From Actinomycetota bacterium (GTDB taxonomy: Bacteria; Actinomycetota; Thermoleophilia; RBG-16-64-13), in NCBI GenBank assembly GCA_018830645.1, contig JAHJSA010000024.1, forward strand, positions 1 through 64,000: a stretch of DNA of 64,000 nt, in the 5' to 3' direction. Below, one piece after another: positions 24,519 to 35,262 of this stretch. The notes under the pieces are model-generated. The model did no database searches. It was not told where the DNA came from and saw only the letters and a program-made list of their open reading frames with translations. Each line of letters starts with the position of its first letter. Position 1 is the first letter of the stretch. The position numbers were made by a program, and so were the translations under genes.

Positions 24519-26030
24519 TCAACCCAAGCGGCGCAGAGCGCCCTGCCGGGCCGCCACGCGCCATGATGACATGGTGTCCGCCCCTTCACTCGAGGTGCTC
24601 CCCCGAGCCGATTCTTCGTCCCGCCAGTAGGCCAACAGGGTCGCGGCGATGAGCGCGGGCTGCGAGTCGGGACACGATGACGTCCTCTTGGTCGCCAAGA
24701 ACCGCTCGTCGATGAACTTGGTGTCGAAGTCCCCCGCCAGGAAATCGGGATGGCGCAAGACCCGTTGATGGAACGGGATGTTGGTGCGGATGCCCTCGAT
24801 CACGTACTCCGAAAGCGCCCGCCGCATGCGGCCGATCGCCTCGGGACGATCCCTGCCCCACGCCGATAACTTCGACAGCAGAGGGTCGTAGTACAGCGGC
24901 ACCTCATACCCCTCGTACACGCCGATGTCGTCGCGAATACCGGGTCCGCCGGGGGCGCGAAGCGCCGTGATCTTCCCCGGAGACGGCATGAAGTCACGAT
25001 CGGGGTCCTCAGCGTAGATACGGCACTCCACCGCCGCCCCCGCGATACGCAGATCGTCCTGCGTGAAGGGGAGGGTCTCGCCGTACGCCACCAGCAGCTG
25101 CATCTTCACCAGGTCCACGCCCGTGATCAACTCGGTGACAGAGTGCTCCACCTGGAGCCTCGTGTTCATCTCGAGGAAGTAGAAGCGTTCCTGATCGTCT
25201 ACCAGGAACTCCACAGTGCCGGCGCCCGCGTAGCCGACGCTGCGGGCGGCCTGCACGGCGGCCTCGCCCATGGCCAGGCGCGTGGCCTCGCTGATGAAGG
25301 GAGACGGCGCCTCCTCGATCACCTTCTGGTGGCGGCGCTGGATGGAACACTCCCTCTCGAAGAGGTGCACGGTGTTGCCGTGCGTGTCTGCCAACACCTG
25401 TATCTCCACATGACGCGGCTTGCTGACGTACCGCTCCGCGTAGATCGTGTCGTCGCCGAAGCTGGACCGCGCTTCTGACTGCGCCGAGGTGAAGGCGTCG
25501 TCGAGTCCCTCCTCCGACGTCACCACGCGCATCCCCTTGCCGCCACCGCCGGCCGACGGCTTCAGCATGATCGGATAGCCCAACTCCCCCACCAAGCGCC
25601 GGGCCTCTTCGACGGTACGAAGCGGCGGCGTGCCCGGTACGAGGGGCACACCGGCGGCCTCCATGTGATCCCTCGCCGAGACCTTGTCGCCCATGGACTC
25701 CATGGCCTCCGGCGAGGGCCCAATGAACACGAGGCCTTCGTCGGCGCACATGCGCGCGAAACGATAGTTCTCGGAGAGGAAGCCGTAGCCGGGGTGGATG
25801 GCTTCCGCCCCCGAGCGTTTCGCTACCTCGATGATGCGTTCAGCGACCAAATAACTCTCGACCGAAGGAGCCGGTCCTATGCAGTACGCCTCATCGGCGT
25901 AGCGCACGTGCAGCGCGGTGCGGTCGGCGTCTGAATAGACCACCACCACGGGTATATCCATCTCGCGACACGCCCGGATGATGCGCACGGTGATCTCGCC
26001 GCGGTTCGCCACCAGGATCTTCTTGAACAT
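24519..26030 (-). CDS. accC: Biotin carboxylase subunit of an acyl-CoA carboxylase
   Basis: A 503-residue ATP-grasp enzyme, starting MFKKILVANRGEITVRIIRA. The ATP-binding loop is PSAGGGGKGM near residue 160, and RHVEIQVLADTHGNTVHLFE and EMNTRLQVEH are the expected catalytic segments. It carboxylates biotin on the adjacent carrier using bicarbonate and ATP. The last 60 residues continue past the usual AccC end toward a methylcrotonyl/propionyl alpha-chain linker. It precedes the carrier by 11 bases and follows the carboxyltransferase by 44. Confidence 0.95.
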   Translation of the reverse strand: MFKKILVANRGEITVRIIRACREMDIPVVVVYSDADRTALHVRYADEAYCIGPAPSVESYLVAERIIEVAKRSGAEAIHPGYGFLSENYRFARMCADEGLVFIGPSPEAMESMGDKVSARDHMEAAGVPLVPGTPPLRTVEEARRLVGELGYPIMLKPSAGGGGKGMRVVTSEEGLDDAFTSAQSEARSSFGDDTIYAERYVSKPRHVEIQVLADTHGNTVHLFERECSIQRRHQKVIEEAPSPFISEATRLAMGEAAVQAARSVGYAGAGTVEFLVDDQERFYFLEMNTRLQVEHSVTELITGVDLVKMQLLVAYGETLPFTQDDLRIAGAAVECRIYAEDPDRDFMPSPGKITALRAPGGPGIRDDIGVYEGYEVPLYYDPLLSKLSAWGRDRPEAIGRMRRALSEYVIEGIRTNIPFHQRVLRHPDFLAGDFDTKFIDERFLATKRTSSCPDSQPALIAATLLAYWRDEESARGSTSSEGADTMSSWRVAARQGALRRLG

Positions 26031-26074
26031 GGTGCCTCTCTCTCGCCGTGTTCGGCCGTCGGTGCCGCAGGCGG

Positions 26075-27652
26075 TTACAGCGGGATGTTCCCGTGCTTCT
26101 TGGGCGGGTTGGTGTCGCGCTTGTCCTTCAACATCTCGAGCGCCGTGAAGATCTTCTCCCGCGACCGCGACGGCACGATGACCTCGTCGACGTACCCGTG
26201 GGCGGCGGCGGAGTACGGATTCGCGAAGCGATCGCGGTACTCCTGAACGAGCCGAGCCCGCTCGGCCTCAGGATCTGCAGCGGCGGCCAGCTCCTTGCGG
26301 AAGATGATGTTCACCGCCCCCTCCGACCCCATCACCGCGATCTCGGCCCACGGATAGGCGAAGTTCATGTCGCCCCTGATGTGCTTGGAGCTCATGACGT
26401 CGTACGCTCCGCCGTACGCCTTGCGGGTGATGAGAGTGATCTTAGGGACCGTGGCCTCGCAGAAAGCGTACAGGAGTTTGGCCCCCTGACGGATGATGCC
26501 TCCCAGCTCCTGGCCTACACCAGGCAGGAACCCGGGCACGTCGACGAACGTGACGATGGGGATGTTGAAGGCGTCGCAGAAGCGCACGAAACGCGCGCCC
26601 TTCACCGACGATTCGATGTCGAGCACTCCCGCCAGGACCATGGGTTGGTTGGCCACGATGCCCACGCTGCGGCCCCCCACCCGCCCAAAGCCCACCACGA
26701 TGTTCTGGGCGTAGCCCTCGTGCACCTCGAGCAACACCCCGTTGTCCAGGATGGGGCGGATCACGTCGCGCATGTCGTACGGCTGGTTCGGATTGAGGGG
26801 GATCAGCGTGTCGAGTTCCTTGATCTCACGCAAGGGGTCGTCGTCGGTGGGGCCGAGGGGTGGGTCTTCCAGGTTGTTCTGCGGCATGTAGCTGAGCAGT
26901 TCCCTGATGAGCAGGAGACACTCCTCCTCGTTGTCGCTCGCGAAATGCGCCACCCCGCTCTTGGTGGAGTGGGTGAGCGCACCGCCCAGGTCTTCCTTGG
27001 TGACTTCCTCGTGAGTCACCGCCCGGATCACGTCGGGGCCCGTCACGAAGAGCGAACTCGTGCCCTTCACCATCAGGATGAAGTCGGTCATGGCCGGTGA
27101 GTACACGGCGCCGCCCGCACAGGGGCCCATGATCGCCGAGATCTGCGGTATCACTCCCGACACCATGACGTTCCGTAGGAAGATGTCGGCGTAGCCGGCC
27201 AGACTCACCACACCCTCTTGGATACGGGCGCCGCCGGAGTCGTTCAGACCGATCATGGGGGCACCGCTCCTCTGGGCCAGATCCATGACCTTGCAGATCT
27301 TAGCGGCGTACGACTCGCCGAGCGAACCGCCGAACACGGTGAAGTCCTGAGCGAACGCGAAGGTGGTGCGGCCGTTCACCCGGCCGTACCCGGTGACCAC
27401 GCCGTCACCCGGCACTTTGCGGTCGCCCATGCCGAAGTCGGCACAGCGGTGGACGACGAAGCGGTCGAGCTCGGTGAACGTGCCTTCGTCCATGAGCAGG
27501 GTGAGGCGTTCGCGGGCCGTCATCTTGCCGGCCTCGTGCTGCTTGTCGACCCGCTCCTGACCCTCTCCGAGCATCGCCTGCTCAGTGCGGTATTCGAGTT
27601 CCGCGATGGGATCGCGCACGCCCTCAGACGGTATCCGACCCTCGTCCATCAT
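26075..27652 (-). CDS. Acyl-CoA carboxylase, carboxyltransferase subunit (propionyl-CoA carboxylase beta type)
   Basis: A 525-residue carboxyltransferase with both crotonase-like halves in one chain. Typical blocks are [40 protein letters not shown] and [11 protein letters not shown]. It moves CO2 from carboxybiotin to an acyl-CoA, most likely propionyl- or acetyl-CoA. It is first in the three-gene carboxylase operon. No decarboxylase membrane subunit is nearby, so an ATP-driven carboxylase is favoured over a Na+-pumping decarboxylase. With the 2-oxoacid oxidoreductase it could feed methylmalonyl- or malonyl-CoA metabolism (inference). Confidence 0.94.
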   Translation of the reverse strand: MMDEGRIPSEGVRDPIAELEYRTEQAMLGEGQERVDKQHEAGKMTARERLTLLMDEGTFTELDRFVVHRCADFGMGDRKVPGDGVVTGYGRVNGRTTFAFAQDFTVFGGSLGESYAAKICKVMDLAQRSGAPMIGLNDSGGARIQEGVVSLAGYADIFLRNVMVSGVIPQISAIMGPCAGGAVYSPAMTDFILMVKGTSSLFVTGPDVIRAVTHEEVTKEDLGGALTHSTKSGVAHFASDNEEECLLLIRELLSYMPQNNLEDPPLGPTDDDPLREIKELDTLIPLNPNQPYDMRDVIRPILDNGVLLEVHEGYAQNIVVGFGRVGGRSVGIVANQPMVLAGVLDIESSVKGARFVRFCDAFNIPIVTFVDVPGFLPGVGQELGGIIRQGAKLLYAFCEATVPKITLITRKAYGGAYDVMSSKHIRGDMNFAYPWAEIAVMGSEGAVNIIFRKELAAAADPEAERARLVQEYRDRFANPYSAAAHGYVDEVIVPSRSREKIFTALEMLKDKRDTNPPKKHGNIPL

Positions 27653-27820
27653 GCCTCCAATACCGTGCCGCGCACGCCCTCGCGTGTGCCGGCCACAGTC
27701 ACGGTCGATGGGTGAAGCCGGTAGGCAGCACCCCCCTGAGCCCTTCCATCCAAGTTCGCCAGGAAGAACGGTGATTATCCCAGGGGACGATGCACCTGTA
27801 AACCGGATTCCGCGAGCGTC

Positions 27821-27868
27821 CTCAGCGGCCCTTCGAGCGGCTCTCTCAGCGGCCCTTCGAGCCGCGGT
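27821..27868. repeat. 24-base tandem duplication over the DtxR-type gene stop codon
   Basis: CTCAGCGGCCCTTCGAGC occurs at 27821 and again at 27845, giving a 24-base period. In the minus-strand gene the first copy encodes the last residues SKGR plus TGA, and the second copy repeats the same SKGR-stop sequence in the 3' untranslated region. Confidence 0.85.
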
Positions 27869-28559
27869 CTCGAGGCACCGGGCGGACCGTGACGATCTGA
27901 GCCAGACGCTGCCCGACGGTCCGTTCGATCCCCTCGACCTTGAGCACCACCGGCCCGTCGAACGGCATCTTCTGTAGGATCTCCACGCGGGCGCCCGGGC
28001 AGAGACCGAGCGAGTCGATGAACCCCACGATGTCGGGGCCCTCCTCCAACACGGTGGCCACCTCGCTCACCTCGCCAGGCTCGAGCTCGTAGAGTGTCAT
28101 CACATCCGGGAAGGAGTCCTCAGGCACCTCGGGGATGGGGAACCCGTGGGGACATGACGCCGGCTTATGCAGCGCCGCGTAGAGTCGAACCTCGACCTCG
28201 TCGGGTACTTCATGCTCGAACTGCGAGGCAAGGTCGTGGGCGTCGGACCAGGGAAAGCCGAGCATGTCCGTGAGGAACCGCTCGACGATGCGATGGCGGC
28301 GCAACGCCCTCGTGGCCTCGCGCTTCCCCGACGGGGTCAACCGCAGACCACGGTAGGGCGTGTAATCCACCAACCCTCGTTCCGCGAGCTTCTTGGCCAT
28401 GTCCGTCACGGCCGGGGCCGTGAGGCCCAACGCGTGGGCGAGTTCGTTGGTCTGCACCGGCCCCTCCCGGGGGCCCTCGCGCTCCTCGAGCTTGAAGATC
28501 TGCTTGAGGTACTCTCGGGCCGCCCGATCGGGGATCCGCTTGCTCTCGACCTCAGGCAC
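27846..28559 (-). CDS. DtxR/MntR-family metal-dependent transcriptional regulator
   Basis: A 237-residue three-domain regulator. The N-terminal winged helix reads [20 protein letters not shown], the dimerisation/metal region includes [15 protein letters not shown] and [13 protein letters not shown] with Cys/His ligands such as SCPHGFPIP, and a C-terminal FeoA/SH3-like domain runs from about residue 160. Members repress iron or manganese transport genes when metal is bound. It is transcribed alone between the carboxylase operon and the pyrophosphatase gene. The stop codon lies within a 24-base duplication. Confidence 0.92.
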   Translation of the reverse strand: MPEVESKRIPDRAAREYLKQIFKLEEREGPREGPVQTNELAHALGLTAPAVTDMAKKLAERGLVDYTPYRGLRLTPSGKREATRALRRHRIVERFLTDMLGFPWSDAHDLASQFEHEVPDEVEVRLYAALHKPASCPHGFPIPEVPEDSFPDVMTLYELEPGEVSEVATVLEEGPDIVGFIDSLGLCPGARVEILQKMPFDGPVVLKVEGIERTVGQRLAQIVTVRPVPRDRGSKGR

Positions 28560-28612
28560 GCGACACGCACCGACGTTTCGATCGCATACGTGTCACGTGC
28601 CTTCGACTTCTA

Positions 28613-30685
28613 CTATCCGTGGATGGCCGCGAACACCGGCGCGAACACCAGGGCCACCACGCTCATGAGCTTGATCAGGATGTTCATAGACGGACCGGAG
28701 GTATCCTTGAACGGATCGCCCACCGTGTCGCCCACGACGGCCGCCGCGTGCGGCGCGGAACCCTTGCCGCCGTACTCGCCGCCCTCGATGAACTTCTTCG
28801 CGTTGTCCCACGCGCCGCCCGCGTTCGCCATCATGATGGCGAGCAGGAAGCCGGAGACCAGGGCGCCGGCCAGCAGGCCGCCCAGGGCGACCGGGCTGAT
28901 GATGCCCACGATCAGCGGCACAAGCACTGCCAGCATACCGGGGATGATCATCTCCTTGAGCGCCGCACCGGTGACGATAGACACGCAGGTAGCCGAATCC
29001 GGCACAGCGGTGCCTTCCATCAGGCCGGGGATCTCACGGAACTGACGGCGCACCTCGTCGATGATGGCGCCGGCCGCGCGGCCGACAGCATTCATCGTGA
29101 GGGCCGAGAACAGGAAGGGCAGGGCGCCTCCCAAGAACAGGCCGATGATCACGGCCGGGCCCTTCAGCAGGTCGAGAGTCAACTCTCCACCGCCGGCGGA
29201 CTTGTACGTCTCGGCGAACGCCGTGAACAAGGCAAGGGCCGTCAAAGCCGCGGAGCCGATGGCGAAACCCTTGGCGATGGCGGCGGTGGTGTTGCCCAGC
29301 GAGTCGAGCTGGTCGGTGCGCTGGCGCACTTCCTTCGGGAGCTCCGCCATCTCGGCGATACCGCCGGCGTTGTCGGCTATCGGACCGTACGCGTCCACGC
29401 TGATGGTCATCGCGGTGGTTGAAAGCATACCGAGTGCGGCCAAAGCCACACCGTAGACACCCGAGTTCGAAAGCGGGACCGTGTCACCCAGGTAGTACGC
29501 CACCATGATGGCGCCCACCACGAGCAGCACGGGGACCACGACCGACTCCATGCCCACGCCCAACCCGCGGATGATGTTCGTGGCGGCGCCGGTGTTCGAC
29601 GCCTCAGCGATGCCTTTCACGGGCCCGTAATGGTCGGAGGTGTAGTACTCGGTCACCTTGCCGATGAGCACGCCCGCCACGAGGCCGGCGGCGCTGCCCC
29701 AGAAGAAGCCCATGTAGGTGGTCCAACCCTCACCATCACCAGGCAGGAACCAGCCGATGGTGACGAACATGGCGGCGATGGTCAGACCGGTGGCCACGTA
29801 CGTGCCCATGTTGAGGGCGGTGTGCAGCCGAGCACCTTCCTTGGCCTTCACGAACAGTGTGCCGATGATCGAGGCGAGGATGCCCGCGCCGGCAATGATC
29901 AACGGCAGGATCACGAACTTGCTGGTGGTGGCGTTGTTCGCCAGCACCACGCCGAGTGCCATGGTGGCGATGATGGAGCCCACGAACGACTCGTAGAGGT
30001 CCGCACCCATGCCGGCCACGTCGCCCACGTTGTCGCCCACGTTGTCGGCGATCGTGCCTGGGTTCCGCGGGTCGTCCTCGGGGATACCGGCCTCGACCTT
30101 GCCCACCAAGTCGGAGCCAACGTCGGCGGCCTTGGTGTAGATGCCTCCGCCCACGCGAGCGAAGAGGGCGATGGAGCTGGCGCCGAGCGCAAAGCCGTTC
30201 ACGTACTGAGGCTCCTTGAAGACGAGCCATATGACCGAGACGCCGAGCAGGCCCAGACCGCCCACGATCATGCCCATCACCGAACCGCCCTTGAAGGCGA
30301 TGTCGAGGGCGGCCGCGAGCGAGGTTCGGGCGGCGTTCGCCGTGCGGGCGTTCGCACGCGTGGCGATCATCATGCCCAGGTAGCCGGCCGACGCGGACAG
30401 GAAGCTACCGGTGAGGTAGGCGACCGCGGTCTGCCAGCCGAGTCCGACATCCCAGATGCTGCCCACCACCGCGATGGCGATTGCAACGAAGCCTACGAAC
30501 CAGATCAGTACCGAATACTCACGTTTCAAGAACGCCATGGCGCCGCTCTGGATGAGACCCATGATGGTCGCCATCTTCTCGGTGCCCACTTCTGCCTTCA
30601 CCACGACGCTCGCCGTATACGCGGCGTAGATCAGGCCCAGGACGGCAGCTACAGCTGCGAGCACCGCCCAAGTTTCCAACGACAT
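28613..30685 (-). CDS. hppA: Membrane-bound ion-translocating pyrophosphatase, K+-dependent type
   Basis: A 690-residue polytopic protein. Pyrophosphate-binding motifs [20 protein letters not shown] and [20 protein letters not shown] are intact, as is the C-terminal [18 protein letters not shown]. The potassium-specificity segment reads [10 protein letters not shown], with Ala rather than Lys at the key position, which is the K+-dependent signature in this family. Whether it pumps H+ or Na+ is not decided by what I can see. It would save energy from pyrophosphate in the membrane. It is convergent with nothing; a hairpin at 30753-30787 lies upstream. Confidence 0.96.
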   Translation of the reverse strand: MSLETWAVLAAVAAVLGLIYAAYTASVVVKAEVGTEKMATIMGLIQSGAMAFLKREYSVLIWFVGFVAIAIAVVGSIWDVGLGWQTAVAYLTGSFLSASAGYLGMMIATRANARTANAARTSLAAALDIAFKGGSVMGMIVGGLGLLGVSVIWLVFKEPQYVNGFALGASSIALFARVGGGIYTKAADVGSDLVGKVEAGIPEDDPRNPGTIADNVGDNVGDVAGMGADLYESFVGSIIATMALGVVLANNATTSKFVILPLIIAGAGILASIIGTLFVKAKEGARLHTALNMGTYVATGLTIAAMFVTIGWFLPGDGEGWTTYMGFFWGSAAGLVAGVLIGKVTEYYTSDHYGPVKGIAEASNTGAATNIIRGLGVGMESVVVPVLLVVGAIMVAYYLGDTVPLSNSGVYGVALAALGMLSTTAMTISVDAYGPIADNAGGIAEMAELPKEVRQRTDQLDSLGNTTAAIAKGFAIGSAALTALALFTAFAETYKSAGGGELTLDLLKGPAVIIGLFLGGALPFLFSALTMNAVGRAAGAIIDEVRRQFREIPGLMEGTAVPDSATCVSIVTGAALKEMIIPGMLAVLVPLIVGIISPVALGGLLAGALVSGFLLAIMMANAGGAWDNAKKFIEGGEYGGKGSAPHAAAVVGDTVGDPFKDTSGPSMNILIKLMSVVALVFAPVFAAIHG

Positions 30686-30752
30686 CGAATCCCTCCTTCT
30701 TCTCCGTTACCGCGCCTCGACCGGCTTCACGCCGCGCCGGACGCTTCAACTG

Positions 30753-30787
30753 TCGGACGTGCCCGCTCTAGCGGGTGGACCGTCCGA
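30753..30787. terminator. Nested stem-loop upstream of hppA and downstream of the antiporter gene
   Basis: An outer stem TCGGACG/CGTCCGA encloses an inner stem CCCGCT/AGCGGG. It sits 110 bases past the antiporter stop and 68 bases before the hppA start on the same strand. It may terminate the upstream transcript or shape the hppA leader. No T-run follows. Confidence 0.5.
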
Positions 30788-30897
30788 CCGTGACACAAGT
30801 CCTGTTCAGCGCGACGCACCTCCCATCCGAGACCTCAACACTGAACAACTCCTCGCAGAGCCTGATCGCCGAGTCTCACGCCGCACCCGCCCGGCCA

Positions 30898-32229
30898 TCA
30901 TCGGAAGAACACCAGCGAAACGAGCACGAAGATAGGAATCAAGACCACGGCCGAGTAGGCCATGTAGCCGAAGAACGACGGCATCTTCAGACCGCTCGAC
31001 TCGGCGATCGACTTAACCATGAAGTTGGGCGCGTTGCCGATATACGAGTTGGCGCCCATGAACACCGCGCCACAGGAGATGGCCGCCAGGAAGATCTCGG
31101 GCGCCCGCCCAAGGACGGCCACCACATCGGTACTCATGAGACCGGCAACCGTATCGATACCAAGGAAGCCCTGGGCCGTCGACGTGAACGTGAGGTAGGT
31201 GGGTGCGTTATCGAGGAACGACGACAACACCCCGGTAGCCCAGAAGAAGTGCCAGGGCTCCACCAGGCCGAGCTCGGCTCCCCGTGCCTTCAAGATGGCT
31301 AGAGCAGGGATCATGGCCGCGAAGATGCCGGCGAATATGATCGCGACCTCCTGGATCGGGGCCCAACTGAAGTGATTGGCCTTGCGCGGCCCGCTGGGCC
31401 CGAACTTCAGCGAGAGCACGATCATGGCGAACATGATCAGCTCTCGAAGGAAGGGGAAGTGGATCGCCTCCCCCCAGTGGGCCAGGGGCTTCGAGAGCAG
31501 AACGGACGCGATGACGCCGAAGAGGAACAGCACGTTCACCTTGCCCGCGATGCGCATCGGCACGTAGTCGGCGATGTCCTCCCGGATCGTCTCGGCCGTC
31601 TCCTTGCGATACATGCGGTAGTCGAGCACGAAGAACACCGCCGTAGTGAGACCCACGGCCATCGCCCACTGCGGCAGCAGCTGGAGGGTCCAGAAGAAGT
31701 CCACGCCTCTCAAGAAACCGAGGAAGAGGGGCGGATCGCCAAGCGGTGTAAGAAGACCGCCGATATTTGCCACCACGAAGATGAAGAAGATCACCACATG
31801 CTTCTGATGATGGCGTTCGCTGTTGGCGCGAAGCAAAGGCCGGATGAGCACCATCGCCGCCCCTGTCGTGCCTATGAAGTTTGCAAGTACCGCACCCACG
31901 ATGAGAAAACCCACGTTGGTGAGCGGCGTGCCCAGCAGGTTGCCGGTAAGGTATATGCCCCCTGAGATCGTGAAGAGGGCCGCGAGGAGCATGATGAACG
32001 AGAAGTACTCCTCGCCCGTATGCAGCACCTCGGTGACGCCCTCGGAACCGAAACGGGCTATGAGGTAGATCACGACCGGCAGACCGAAGGCCGCCGCGAC
32101 GATCGCCCGGTTCCGGTTCTTCTCGAACCAGTGCTCGGCGACGAGGGGCAGGATAGCTATAGAGAGAAGAAGTCCGGCGAACGGGAGAACAAGAAGGGGG
32201 CTGAGAGAGTGCCCGAGATCTTCAGTCAT
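30898..32229 (-). CDS. Sodium:proton antiporter-like membrane protein (ion transporter superfamily, CitMHS/NhaD-like)
   Basis: A 443-residue protein with about 11-12 hydrophobic segments. The stretch NIGGLLTPLGDPPLFLGFL is the conserved ion-transporter motif seen in NhaD/CitMHS-type carriers; FLDNAPTYLTF near residue 340 is the second hallmark. Putative role is Na+/H+ exchange or organic-anion transport. Its position next to the ion-pumping pyrophosphatase suggests a shared role in cation balance (inference). Its start region faces the rubredoxin gene. Confidence 0.85.
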   Translation of the reverse strand: MTEDLGHSLSPLLVLPFAGLLLSIAILPLVAEHWFEKNRNRAIVAAAFGLPVVIYLIARFGSEGVTEVLHTGEEYFSFIMLLAALFTISGGIYLTGNLLGTPLTNVGFLIVGAVLANFIGTTGAAMVLIRPLLRANSERHHQKHVVIFFIFVVANIGGLLTPLGDPPLFLGFLRGVDFFWTLQLLPQWAMAVGLTTAVFFVLDYRMYRKETAETIREDIADYVPMRIAGKVNVLFLFGVIASVLLSKPLAHWGEAIHFPFLRELIMFAMIVLSLKFGPSGPRKANHFSWAPIQEVAIIFAGIFAAMIPALAILKARGAELGLVEPWHFFWATGVLSSFLDNAPTYLTFTSTAQGFLGIDTVAGLMSTDVVAVLGRAPEIFLAAISCGAVFMGANSYIGNAPNFMVKSIAESSGLKMPSFFGYMAYSAVVLIPIFVLVSLVFFR

Positions 32230-32325
32230 CGATCACCCAACACGCATGCAAAAACGACCCCACCGCCCGTATCCCTCCTCATTCGACTGCCGAGCCGCCC
32301 GGAGGACTCAGCGCAGCGCCCATTG

Positions 32326-32339
32326 TTAAGGGGCCTTAA
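32326..32339. promoter_or_regulatory. Inverted repeat between antiporter and rubredoxin genes
   Basis: TTAAGG-GG-CCTTAA is an AT-rich inverted repeat in otherwise GC-rich DNA, about 100 bases upstream of the antiporter start and 167 upstream of rubredoxin. Its position between divergent genes suits an operator. No regulator can be assigned; a DtxR-type regulator is encoded 4 kb away. Confidence 0.4.
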
Positions 32340-32505
32340 TCCGGATGTTCAGCAGGCTACAATCTCGGGGGCGGTCTTGTCAACCCTGCTTCCCACGCCT
32401 GTTGCGCAGCGGAGGTGAAAAGCGATACGTTTACCGGTGCGGCTGGGCGATGACCATGCCGCCAACGAAGTCGACTCCCGAGAAGGGCGACCCGAAGGAG
32501 AGTTC

Positions 32506-32670
32506 ATGGACAAGTGGGAATGCATGCTGTGCGGCTATGTGTACGATCCTGAGGCGGGTGACCCGAGCCAGGGCATCGCCCCGGGCACCGCGTTCGAAGA
32601 CCTCCCCGACGACTGGGAGTGTCCGGACTGCGGAGCCACGAAAGAGGACTTCGAGAAGATCGAGGACTAG
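32506..32670 (+). CDS. Rubredoxin
   Basis: A 54-residue one-iron protein with the paired ligands CMLCGY and CPDCGA, and the conserved [12 protein letters not shown] and [11 protein letters not shown] segments. The ATG has GAAGGAGAG upstream; the frame is open further 5' but unconserved. It carries single electrons in the cytoplasm, often in oxygen or peroxide detoxification or to AOR-type enzymes. It stands alone, divergent from the antiporter gene. Confidence 0.97.
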   Translation: MDKWECMLCGYVYDPEAGDPSQGIAPGTAFEDLPDDWECPDCGATKEDFEKIED

Positions 32671-32846
32671 AACCAGGGAATGACGGCGGCCGGGCGAGAA
32701 TCCGGCTGCTTCCGGCAAGCGCGCCGCCCGCGCGAAGCTCCCGTCGATGCCGTGACGTTCGCGGCAGCCGCCGGTCGTATCCACGCCGGTCGTTCCCGCG
32801 CCGCGCTGTGGAGCCGTCGGCCGCTGCGGCGGCGGGCGTGGAGCCG

Positions 32847-34031
32847 CTACCGGCCCAGTAGTCGACCCATCAGACTGTTTCCATGCGCGATCTCGAGTCC
32901 CGTGGCGGATGCTGCCGCTTCCGTGAATGCCGCGGCTCCGTTGGGCTCGAAGCCCTCACCCCACAGGATGAAGGGTACCGGTTCAGCCGTGTGCGTCTTG
33001 ATCGCGAGCGGGGTGGGGTGATCGGGCATCACGAGTACGCGAACGCCCCGCCCCAGGCGTGCCAGAGGCTCCACCATCAGGCGGTCGATGTGCTCGAGCG
33101 ACTCGCGCTTGCCCTCCGCGTCGCCGGCGTGGCCGGTGGCATCGGGAGCCTCCACGTGCACCACCACGAGATCGTGCTCCTCGAGCGAGTCGAGCGCGCC
33201 CTCCATCTGAGCCGCGTAGTCGTTGTCCGTCCCATCCGTGACGCCCGGTATCTCCAACACCGACATCGAGACCTGCCGGGCGATGCCCCGCAGCAGGTCC
33301 ACCGCCGAGGTCACTGCCGCCCGCACCCCGAAGCACTCGTGGAACGAGGGCAAGGCGTCGGGGCGAAGTCCCGGCCAGAATGGCCAGATCTGCGTCGCGG
33401 GCGGCTCTCCCCTCTCCGTCCGTCGCTTGTTGACGGCGTGATCGGCAAGGATGGGCTTGGAGCGCTCCATCAGATCGAGCAGCAGATCGGCACCCGGTCC
33501 CACAGGAAGGTGGCCGTCGACAGGTTGGTCGGCGAGATCGTGGGGCGGGGTGCATTCCGTCTCGAGCATGTGCCGGCCGTGTCGCACCGTGAGGATGTGG
33601 CGGAATCCGACACCCGAGTGGAAACGCACCCGTGCGTCGCCCAACTCGCTCTGGATCGCCTTGATTAGAACGTGCGACTCCGAGGACGGGATCCCGCCGG
33701 CCGCGTAGCTTCGCATGACGCCGTCGATCACCGTGACCAGGTTGCACCGCAGAGCCGCCTGCTCGGGCTCCAGCTCGATGCCCAAAGCCACGGCCTCGAT
33801 CGGTCCACGTCCGGCGTAGTAGCGGCACGGATCGTAGCCCAGCACGCTCATGCACGCCACCGCGCTCGATGGCTCCATGCCCCTGGGCACGGTGTGGGCG
33901 AGTCCCACCGTCCCTTCACGAGCCAGGCGGTCCAGGTTGGGCAGCTCCGCCGCCTCCAGCGACGTGCGTCCTCCGAAGGCGTCGACCGCCCACCCGGACG
34001 CACCATCGGTGATCAGCACGACGAACTTCAC
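32847..34031 (-). CDS. apgM: 2,3-bisphosphoglycerate-independent phosphoglycerate mutase, archaeal type
   Basis: A 394-residue alkaline-phosphatase superfamily enzyme. GTG 34031 follows GAGGAGG and gives VKFVVLITDGASGW, whose Asp is a metal ligand. Further metal-site motifs are VVVHVEAPDATGHAGDAEGK and LVMPDHPTP. It interconverts 3- and 2-phosphoglycerate in glycolysis/gluconeogenesis. Archaeal-type members are common in Actinomycetota-like and anaerobic bacteria. It is divergent from the glucosaminidase gene, 114 bases away. Confidence 0.92.
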   Translation of the reverse strand: MKFVVLITDGASGWAVDAFGGRTSLEAAELPNLDRLAREGTVGLAHTVPRGMEPSSAVACMSVLGYDPCRYYAGRGPIEAVALGIELEPEQAALRCNLVTVIDGVMRSYAAGGIPSSESHVLIKAIQSELGDARVRFHSGVGFRHILTVRHGRHMLETECTPPHDLADQPVDGHLPVGPGADLLLDLMERSKPILADHAVNKRRTERGEPPATQIWPFWPGLRPDALPSFHECFGVRAAVTSAVDLLRGIARQVSMSVLEIPGVTDGTDNDYAAQMEGALDSLEEHDLVVVHVEAPDATGHAGDAEGKRESLEHIDRLMVEPLARLGRGVRVLVMPDHPTPLAIKTHTAEPVPFILWGEGFEPNGAAAFTEAAASATGLEIAHGNSLMGRLLGR

Positions 34032-34145
34032 ACCCGCCTCCTCAGATCCCAGCGCCACAGGCATTCGGCGCCCCGAAATTCGGCGCCCCAACCCTCGGCG
34101 CCGCCGCAGCCCACCTGACGACGGCAACCATTATAACCAGGTATC

Positions 34146-35210
34146 ATGCACCGCCAGGGTCCCCGAGACGCATCGAGGGCGAACGCCCGATCGCAGATCG
34201 CGACAAACCAGATGAGACAGCCTTCCCCGAGATGGATAGCCGGCATCGCCGGCGCCGCCCTCGTACTCGCCGGCGCCGCGCTCGCGGCGGTGGTCGCGGG
34301 AGCTCCCGACCGCGCACCTTCGGCCACCGCTCAGAGTACTCTCGCCGGAGCCGTCGCTCCCACGACGACGGGCTCCATCATCGGAGCTCCCGGCTCAGGC
34401 GACACAGGCGCGGACGCCGCTCCTTCCGAGTTCGCTCCGGTGCCCCACTCCGATGCGGCCGAGCAGGAGCCGTTCTGGAAGATCAAGCAGCGGGAGGCGG
34501 AGGCGCAGCTCCTCCGCGAGGGTGACGAGACCGGTGCCGTGGGCATCGTGGCGGCGATCTCCTTCGATCCAGCGCGGGAGGCGGCCTTCGCGGCCGCGGC
34601 GACCCCGCCCTCGACCACGACCCCCGCGACCGCCGGTAGCCCGCCCGCCTCCTCGACCCCCTCGACCGCCGGCGGCTCGACCACGCGGACGGTCGGCCAG
34701 AATGGCGCCACGCCGCTCGCCGGCGTCTGGACCGGCACCGCCGGCGAACTCTCCCGCTACCTGTTGCGGTACGAGTCGGCCCCGAAGTTCACCGTGCCCG
34801 CGGAGACACTCGCGGGCTACTACGTGAGGTACGGAGCAGAGGTAGGACTTCGGGCCGACGTTCTGTGGGCCCAGATGATCCACGAGACGGGCTTCGGCGC
34901 CTACGGAGGCGACGTGAGCCCGGCACAGAACAACTACGCCGGCATCGGAGCCACGGGGGGTGGCGCGCCCGGCATCTCCTTCCCCACGGCCGAAGCCGGG
35001 GTCAAGGCCCACGTGGCGCACATGGTGGCCTATGTCTTCACAGAAGACCGCGCCACCTGGGTCAACTCCACCACCGACCCGAGATACCACCTGGTATCGC
35101 CGCGCGGGGTTGCGCGGGTCCTCTCCGACCTGAACGGCCGCTGGGCGGTGCCGGGCGACGGGTACGGAGCCGCCATCGAGCGCCACGTACGCGCCATCAA
35201 CGGCTCCTGA
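34146..35210 (+). CDS. Secreted/membrane-anchored glucosaminidase-domain protein
   Basis: About 354 residues. A membrane segment (WIAGIAGAALVLAGAALAAV) near residue 30 serves as anchor or signal, followed by about 130 residues rich in Ala, Pro, Thr and Ser that should span the wall. The C-terminal domain from about residue 205 is of the glucosaminidase type: LWAQMIHETGFGAYGG carries the likely catalytic Glu, followed by QNNYAGIGATGGG. It probably cuts peptidoglycan glycan chains. The start is uncertain (34146, or ATG 34212 closer to the hydrophobic segment). Confidence 0.85.
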   Translation: MHRQGPRDASRANARSQIATNQMRQPSPRWIAGIAGAALVLAGAALAAVVAGAPDRAPSATAQSTLAGAVAPTTTGSIIGAPGSGDTGADAAPSEFAPVPHSDAAEQEPFWKIKQREAEAQLLREGDETGAVGIVAAISFDPAREAAFAAAATPPSTTTPATAGSPPASSTPSTAGGSTTRTVGQNGATPLAGVWTGTAGELSRYLLRYESAPKFTVPAETLAGYYVRYGAEVGLRADVLWAQMIHETGFGAYGGDVSPAQNNYAGIGATGGGAPGISFPTAEAGVKAHVAHMVAYVFTEDRATWVNSTTDPRYHLVSPRGVARVLSDLNGRWAVPGDGYGAAIERHVRAINGS

Positions 35211-35262
35211 CCCTGACGGAGCCCCGCGCAACGCCGGGGCACACGAAGATCGAGGAGGACAC

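Noticed and set aside
28167-29045. Plus-strand frame over the DtxR and hppA genes.
   Set aside because: It is antisense to two clearly conserved genes and has no recognisable domain.
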